This document shows, piece by piece, positions 5,368 through 8,400 of a DNA stretch of 8,400 bases. A model generated the notes under the pieces. It worked only from the letters and a program-made list of their open reading frames with translations, did no database searches and was not told the DNA's origin. Source of the DNA: Deltaproteobacteria bacterium (GTDB lineage: Bacteria; Desulfobacterota; Desulfarculia; Adiutricales; Adiutricaceae); contig JAIRZX010000709.1 of the NCBI GenBank assembly GCA_031267005.1, positions 1 to 8,400 on the forward strand. The letters run 5' to 3'. A program made the translations under genes and the position numbers. Each line of letters begins with the position of its first letter. Positions within the stretch are counted from its first letter, which is position 1.

Positions 5368-6576
5368 ATGAGCAAACCGAACGATTCATGGAACCTCTCC
5401 TTGGAAAAGCCCGTCGCGCCCCCGGCCGGAGCTATCGCGGAAATCATGGCGCGGGAAGGCTTCGAGCGCTACCCGGGCGCGATAAAGAAGGCCCTTGACG
5501 CCTCGCTCAAGAAGAACGGTCCCGACGGCGCCGACTCAATACTGCTCTCCGAACTCATGGGACTGTCGCTGTACGCCCGCAAGAACTTCGCGAAAGCCCG
5601 GGACCGCCTCTCCGCCGCTCTCGCGTCGAGCGAGAGGACGAACGGCCCCGCTGGCCACGCGACGCTCAGGATAGCGGACACGCTCGGGTGCGCCCACATG
5701 AGGCTCGGCGAGTTCAAGGAGGCCAAGCTCCTCCTGGAGCGGGTCTGCGGCGCCAGGGCCGGGGCCCCGCCGAGGAACTTGCCAGCGGAGCTCGCGGGCA
5801 GGAACAACCTGGCTTGCGCCATGGCCGCAACGGGGGATTTGGACGGGGCGGCCGGCATCCTCCAGCGCGTCTCCCGCGAGAGGGAGGGCATGCTTGGCCC
5901 TGAGCACCCTGACTCTATAGCTTCCCTGGAGAACCTCGACGAAGTCCGCCGCCTGGGCGGCGGGGCGAGGACGGAGCCGGGCGCGGGCGGGAACGCCCCC
6001 TCCCGGGCGAGAAAATGGGACGAGGAAGCCTGGGAGCTGTCCCGCAAGACCAGGAAATGCCTCACGTCCAAGGGCCCGTCTGACGAGTCCACCGTGGCCG
6101 CCTGGGAGGCGCTGGGCGACTTCCTCCTCGAAGGCGGGCGGTTGCCGGGACGCGCGGATCTCGTGCGCGAACTGGAAAAGCTCGCGGAATTTAACGGCCT
6201 TGAAGACATGGGGACCCATAAGGCGGCGTTCTCCCTCGGAAGGAGCCTGTTCCTCACAGGCAACTTCATCGGCGCGGCGGCGGTTCTCAGCTGGACGCTG
6301 GCGGGAAGGATTAGGGTCCAGGGCGGGGCGGACATTAAGACCTTCCAGGTTTTGAGCTACCTGGGCCGGACCTTGGCTGGGGCCGGGGAGCACGCTGAGG
6401 CGATTCCCATCCTTGCCCAGGCGGCGAAAGGATTCCATACAAACCTGGCCACCCACGAGGAGACCCAGATCTGCCTAGCCGCCATCCACGACGCGCTTCA
6501 AGCCAAGGGCGATCACGCTGCTGCGAAAGAAGTTGCCGGTTCCATCGACTTGCTTGCGAACCCCAAGAAACGCTAG
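5368..6576 (+). CDS. TPR-repeat protein (kinesin-light-chain-like repeats), function unknown
   Basis: This 402-residue protein has no signal peptide or membrane segment and should be cytoplasmic. It is built from helical tetratricopeptide repeats, recognisable by their Leu/Gly/Ala/Tyr spacing and by turns such as ARKNFAKARDRL (about 59-92), MRLGEFKEAKLLLERV (about 100-127) and MAATGDLDGAAGILQRV (about 141-175). A second block covers FLTGNFIGAAAVL (about 286-318), YLGRTLAGAGEHAEAIPIL (about 326-359) and about 366-395. The LGPEHPDSIASLENL stretch (176-190) is typical of kinesin-light-chain-type repeats. A Gly/Pro-rich linker (197-213) divides the two halves. No enzymatic domain is visible, so it probably acts as a protein-binding scaffold with unknown partners. 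GGAG lies 10 nt before the ATG. It is a single-gene unit, divergent from metN. The TPR call is secure; any role is open. Confidence 0.82.
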   Translation: MSKPNDSWNLSLEKPVAPPAGAIAEIMAREGFERYPGAIKKALDASLKKNGPDGADSILLSELMGLSLYARKNFAKARDRLSAALASSERTNGPAGHATLRIADTLGCAHMRLGEFKEAKLLLERVCGARAGAPPRNLPAELAGRNNLACAMAATGDLDGAAGILQRVSREREGMLGPEHPDSIASLENLDEVRRLGGGARTEPGAGGNAPSRARKWDEEAWELSRKTRKCLTSKGPSDESTVAAWEALGDFLLEGGRLPGRADLVRELEKLAEFNGLEDMGTHKAAFSLGRSLFLTGNFIGAAAVLSWTLAGRIRVQGGADIKTFQVLSYLGRTLAGAGEHAEAIPILAQAAKGFHTNLATHEETQICLAAIHDALQAKGDHAAAKEVAGSIDLLANPKKR

Positions 6577-6682
6577 GCTTGCTGCCCGCGCCCCGCCGAT
6601 TCCTGAATGCCGCGACCGCGTCTCTCCGGCAATATGCGATAGCCGCGGCAAACGCGATTTCCGGAAAACCGCAAACCATCCC

Positions 6683-6696
6683 GGCGGAGCTCCGCC
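6683..6696. repeat. 14-bp perfect palindrome
   Basis: GGCGGAGCTCCGCC is fully self-complementary. It could form a 5-bp hairpin with an AGCT loop about 105 nt after the TPR stop codon. The bases that follow are pyrimidine-rich but not a real T-tract, so a terminator role is only possible. Confidence 0.45.
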
Positions 6697-6721
6697 CGCT
6701 CCTTTCCCCGCCTCGTTCTTA

Positions 6722-6832
6722 TTCCAATAATTGTTCAAGATTTCAAAAAAACTATACATTTCTATCATCTATGATATTAAAAATTTATTATCTGGATATA
6801 TTAATTTTTGAAATGTTGAAAAATTATTGGAA
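6722..6832. mobile_element. AT-rich inverted-repeat element (MITE-like)
   Basis: Arms of about 28 nt (6722-6749 and 6805-6832) are inverted copies with two mismatches. The outer 11 bp (TTCCAATAATT) are perfect and the inner ends read ATTTCAAAAA / TTTTTGAAAT. A 55-nt AT-rich centre (6750-6804) separates them. The element is flanked on both sides by TTA (6719-6721 and 6833-6835), which could be a 3-bp target duplication or chance. The composition contrasts strongly with the GC-rich surroundings. It encodes nothing. A non-autonomous miniature transposon fits best; a structured RNA, a terminator or a protein-binding palindrome are alternatives. Confidence 0.6.
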
Positions 6833-7498
6833 TTAGCGGGAGGCGCCGGTTACTCCGGAGGCGCGGGTAATTTTTGGCCATCGCATGATTCCTTCCGCGC
6901 GCGGCGACCGAAACGGCAGCTGCATATGCCGGAACTGCGGCGCCCGCGCAAGGCTGCAGATATTCTTTTATGGCGATCTGCCGGAAGGCTTCGGGCAAGC
7001 TGGACTCCAACATTCCGTCTTCCTCTTGCGGTTGTTCCTCCCGCAGAATCCCTCGCGCCGCAGCAGGCTCCGCACTATGTCACGGAATAGGATTTCACAT
7101 ATTTTTCCTCTTCCTCAATGATCCCGTCTCCGGGAACGGTAACGGCCAAACCTGCGTTGCCATTGGACACGGCGAGCCGCCTTCCGCTTCGAATCCGGTA
7201 ACCTTAAAGAAAGCATCGGCAAAACGCGGGCGAAGGGTTCCGGCGCCAGACACAATTCCCTGGGAATAGCGCCCAGGAACCATCGAAGGAAACTTTCCGC
7301 CCCGCCGCGGCGGCGTTTGCGTAAAGCGTTGCTGGACAGACTGAAAGCACTGGGATAAAGACGTCATTGCCGTACGATACCGACGCGATGAGCTGATTTT
7401 TTGCCTGCGCAGCGACAGTCCTTCTCGACAAAGCCGAAGAAAACGCCAACTCCTGTTCCCGCGTTCCCAAAAATTGGTTCCATCGCGCGGGGCTCCCT

Positions 7499-7530
7499 TA
7501 GTTTCCTAGTTTCCTAGTTTCCTAGTTTCC
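7499..7530. repeat. 8-bp tandem repeat, 4 copies
   Basis: TAGTTTCC is repeated four times without a mismatch. The unit is not a multiple of three and reads as TAG stop codons in the plus strand and as CTAGGAAA units in the minus strand. It interrupts any possible minus-strand frame that starts at ATG 7612. Confidence 0.9.
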
Positions 7531-7638
7531 TGACACTCGACCAGACCGGCACCTCGACGGGAGCGCCCCCCCGGACCAAGAAAAGCCAGTAACTGCGGAA
7601 TATGATTGCCCATTGCGTTTACATTACGGCATACTGTG

Positions 7639-7666
7639 TTTTTATATTCTAGCGTCAAACTGTCAA
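7639..7666 (-). promoter_or_regulatory. Minus-strand promoter-like site
   Basis: On the minus strand a perfect TTGACA (7661-7666) is followed after 16 nt by TAAAAA (7639-7644), or after 14 nt by TATAAA (7641-7646). It would drive transcription leftward into 7600 and below. A short open frame starts at ATG 7612 and stops in the 8-bp repeat after 36 codons. No gene is recognised there, so this may be the promoter of a lost or decayed gene. Confidence 0.4.
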
Positions 7667-7700
7667 GCCCCGCAGGCTAACAGTGATGTTCGCCGTTCGG

Positions 7701-7840
7701 GTTGTCCCTTAAAATGATCGCTGCCGAAAATCCTGTCCACGCTGCTTCCAAAAATTTTCGCGCGGAATCGTCTCGTATTCAGGCCGCATTGGAACGGAGC
7801 GATCTCCTGTCTCAATTTGCCCGGAGCGATCGGCTGTCCC
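7701..7840. repeat. Cluster of GAGCGATC / TGTCCC repeats, possible IS-end array
   Basis: CGGAGCGATC followed by two bases and CTGTC occurs at 7795-7811 and again at 7822-7838, 27 bp apart. An inverted GATCGCT core lies at 7716-7722. TGTCCC or near copies lie at 7703, 7734, 7809 and 7836. Multiple short repeats near the ends are a feature of IS21-type insertion sequences. No transposase gene is present, so at most this is a solitary end or remnant. Confidence 0.4.
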
Positions 7841-7889
7841 TTTCCTAACTCAACCGTTGCCTACGTTAAGATCCTGGCGGTTGAAAATC

Positions 7890-7929
7890 CTGGAGGGATC
7901 CCCGCTCCAGACGGCAGGGGCGGCCCTGC
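7890..7929. repeat. Pair of adjacent short hairpins
   Basis: CTGGAG (7890-7895) pairs with CTCCAG (7905-7910) across a loop containing GGATCC. Immediately after, GCAGGG (7914-7919) pairs with CCCTGC (7924-7929) around GCGG. Neither is followed by a T-tract. No function can be assigned. Confidence 0.45.
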
Positions 7930-8145
7930 GGCAACAGCGATTCGACAGAAGAGCCCGGCCCTAACTTAAGGCGTTAATCGCGTCCCGGATGCCATCCCGC
8001 GCAACCGGCCTGAAACCTGCGCGTCTGGATGAAACCGCAATGAAACCGGGCGGCCCCGAAATCCGGCAGCGGCCTCCAAGTACGCGTTTGGCGATATTTA
8101 AAAGAGTCGTATGCGATCTGAGCCTTTTAGGGCGGCTAAAGATTG

Positions 8146-8188
8146 CCGCCAATCGCCTTCGCTGGATTATTTCCGCCAATCGCCTACG
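8146..8188. repeat. 16-bp direct repeat, 27 bp apart
   Basis: CCGCCAATCGCCTTCG (8146-8161) and CCGCCAATCGCCTACG (8173-8188) differ at one base. The 27-bp period is a multiple of three but I find no convincing gene across it. It could be a fragment of a dispersed small repeat family. Confidence 0.7.
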
Positions 8189-8356
8189 GCGGCTCCCGTC
8201 AGCCGCAAGCTTAGAGTGTCCCGTCCGAACGAGGCATAACGGAGCGGCCGCTGCGGCCGGATGCCCTCGGCGGAAAAAAAAATTGCGGTTAGGCTTGTTC
8301 CGAGCCATGCATGACGCCGCCGCAATAAATCCGCCAGGCTCCATGGGGTAGTAGGG

Positions 8357-8400
8357 TGGACACCTCTTTCCTGCTGGAAATGAGGTGTTGTTGAGGCAAT
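8357..8400 (+). mobile_element. Possible left end of an insertion sequence, cut by the window edge
   Basis: ACACCTC (8360-8366) pairs with GAGGTGT (8382-8388) and TTTCC (8367-8371) with GGAAA (8376-8380) around TGCT, leaving T8381 bulged. The window ends GTTGAGGCAAT, where GAGG could be a ribosome binding site for a start codon at 8399 completed just outside. A TGGACACC terminus plus a closely following start resembles IS3-type left ends. This is an inference from pattern only. Confidence 0.35.

Larger units (their letters stand above)
6577..8400. other. Gene-poor mosaic region, 1.8 kb
   Basis: No open frame here has a recognisable domain, a good ribosome binding site and consistent codon use together. 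Open frames are short (up to about 127 codons), lie on both strands, and several overlap repeats. Composition varies sharply, from GC-rich to an AT-rich island at 6721-6833. I read the stretch as accessory DNA with small repeats and probable mobile-element ends, listed separately. Confidence 0.6.

Noticed and set aside
5536..6456. 306-codon minus-strand open frame
   Set aside because: It is antisense to the TPR gene and has no recognisable features.
6579..6836. Small plus-strand open frame across the AT-rich element
   Set aside because: It changes abruptly in composition where it enters the inverted-repeat element, and it has no domain and no ribosome binding site.
6885..7121. Plus-strand frame with a CICRNCGA zinc-ribbon-like string
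   Set aside because: One Cys pair without a second pair at suitable spacing is not enough, and the rest of the frame is not protein-like.
7095..7470. Two overlapping minus-strand frames that might be one frameshifted gene
   Set aside because: I could not match either translation to a known family, so I do not call a pseudogene. The idea is kept only as a finding around the repeat at 7499-7530.
7961..8351. Open frames of 120 and 127 codons on opposite strands
   Set aside because: They cover the same DNA, both cross the 27-bp-spaced repeat, and neither has a domain or a good ribosome binding site.

Overview
The window is GC-rich with an AT-poor coding style (many G/C third positions, several G or C runs of 9-10 bases). 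Its proteins look like those of a Gram-negative bacterium: the substrate-binding protein has a Sec signal peptide and an ABC importer has separate binding, permease and ATPase genes. A proteobacterial or Desulfobacterota-like host is a guess from general style; no marker gene here settles it.

Layout. Bases 1-339 hold no gene but include a short 8-bp tandem repeat and a possible promoter. A plus-strand gene (340-1293) encodes a 2H-phosphoesterase / RNA 2',3'-cyclic phosphodiesterase-like (ThpR) protein. It has a degenerate second catalytic motif and a long basic Pro/Ala/Lys tail. It converges on a minus-strand methionine ABC importer set, read metN (4531-3518), metI (3314-2655), metQ (2330-1524). 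A near-perfect 24-bp inverted repeat with T-tracts on both strands (1364-1414) lies between the convergent ends and looks like a bidirectional terminator. The three met genes are separated by unusually long, repeat-rich, GC-rich gaps of 203 and 324 nt. Upstream of metN are a good sigma70-type promoter and a leader of about 150 nt with a strong terminator-like hairpin, which suggests attenuation.

The 836-nt divergent region between metN and the next gene carries a 39-bp tandem repeat (three units, with a GGA expansion) and several strong hairpins. A plus-strand gene (5368-6576) encodes a cytoplasmic TPR-repeat protein with kinesin-light-chain-like repeats and unknown partners.

Bases 6577-8400 contain no convincing gene. 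The segment is a patchwork of small elements: a 111-bp very AT-rich inverted-repeat element (6722-6832, MITE-like), a four-copy 8-bp tandem repeat, a minus-strand promoter-like site, a cluster of GAGCGATC/TGTCCC repeats resembling an IS end, 27-nt-spaced direct repeats, and a hairpin at the right edge that may be the left end of an insertion sequence. It reads as an accessory, mobile-element-scarred interval.

Functionally, MetQ would capture methionine in the periplasm, MetI would form the membrane channel and MetN would drive transport. MetN keeps a C-terminal NIL domain, which in this family senses internal methionine. The ThpR-like and TPR proteins have no visible functional link to the importer. 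The strongest unusual points are the degenerate ThpR active site, the AT-rich inverted-repeat element and the structured metN leader.
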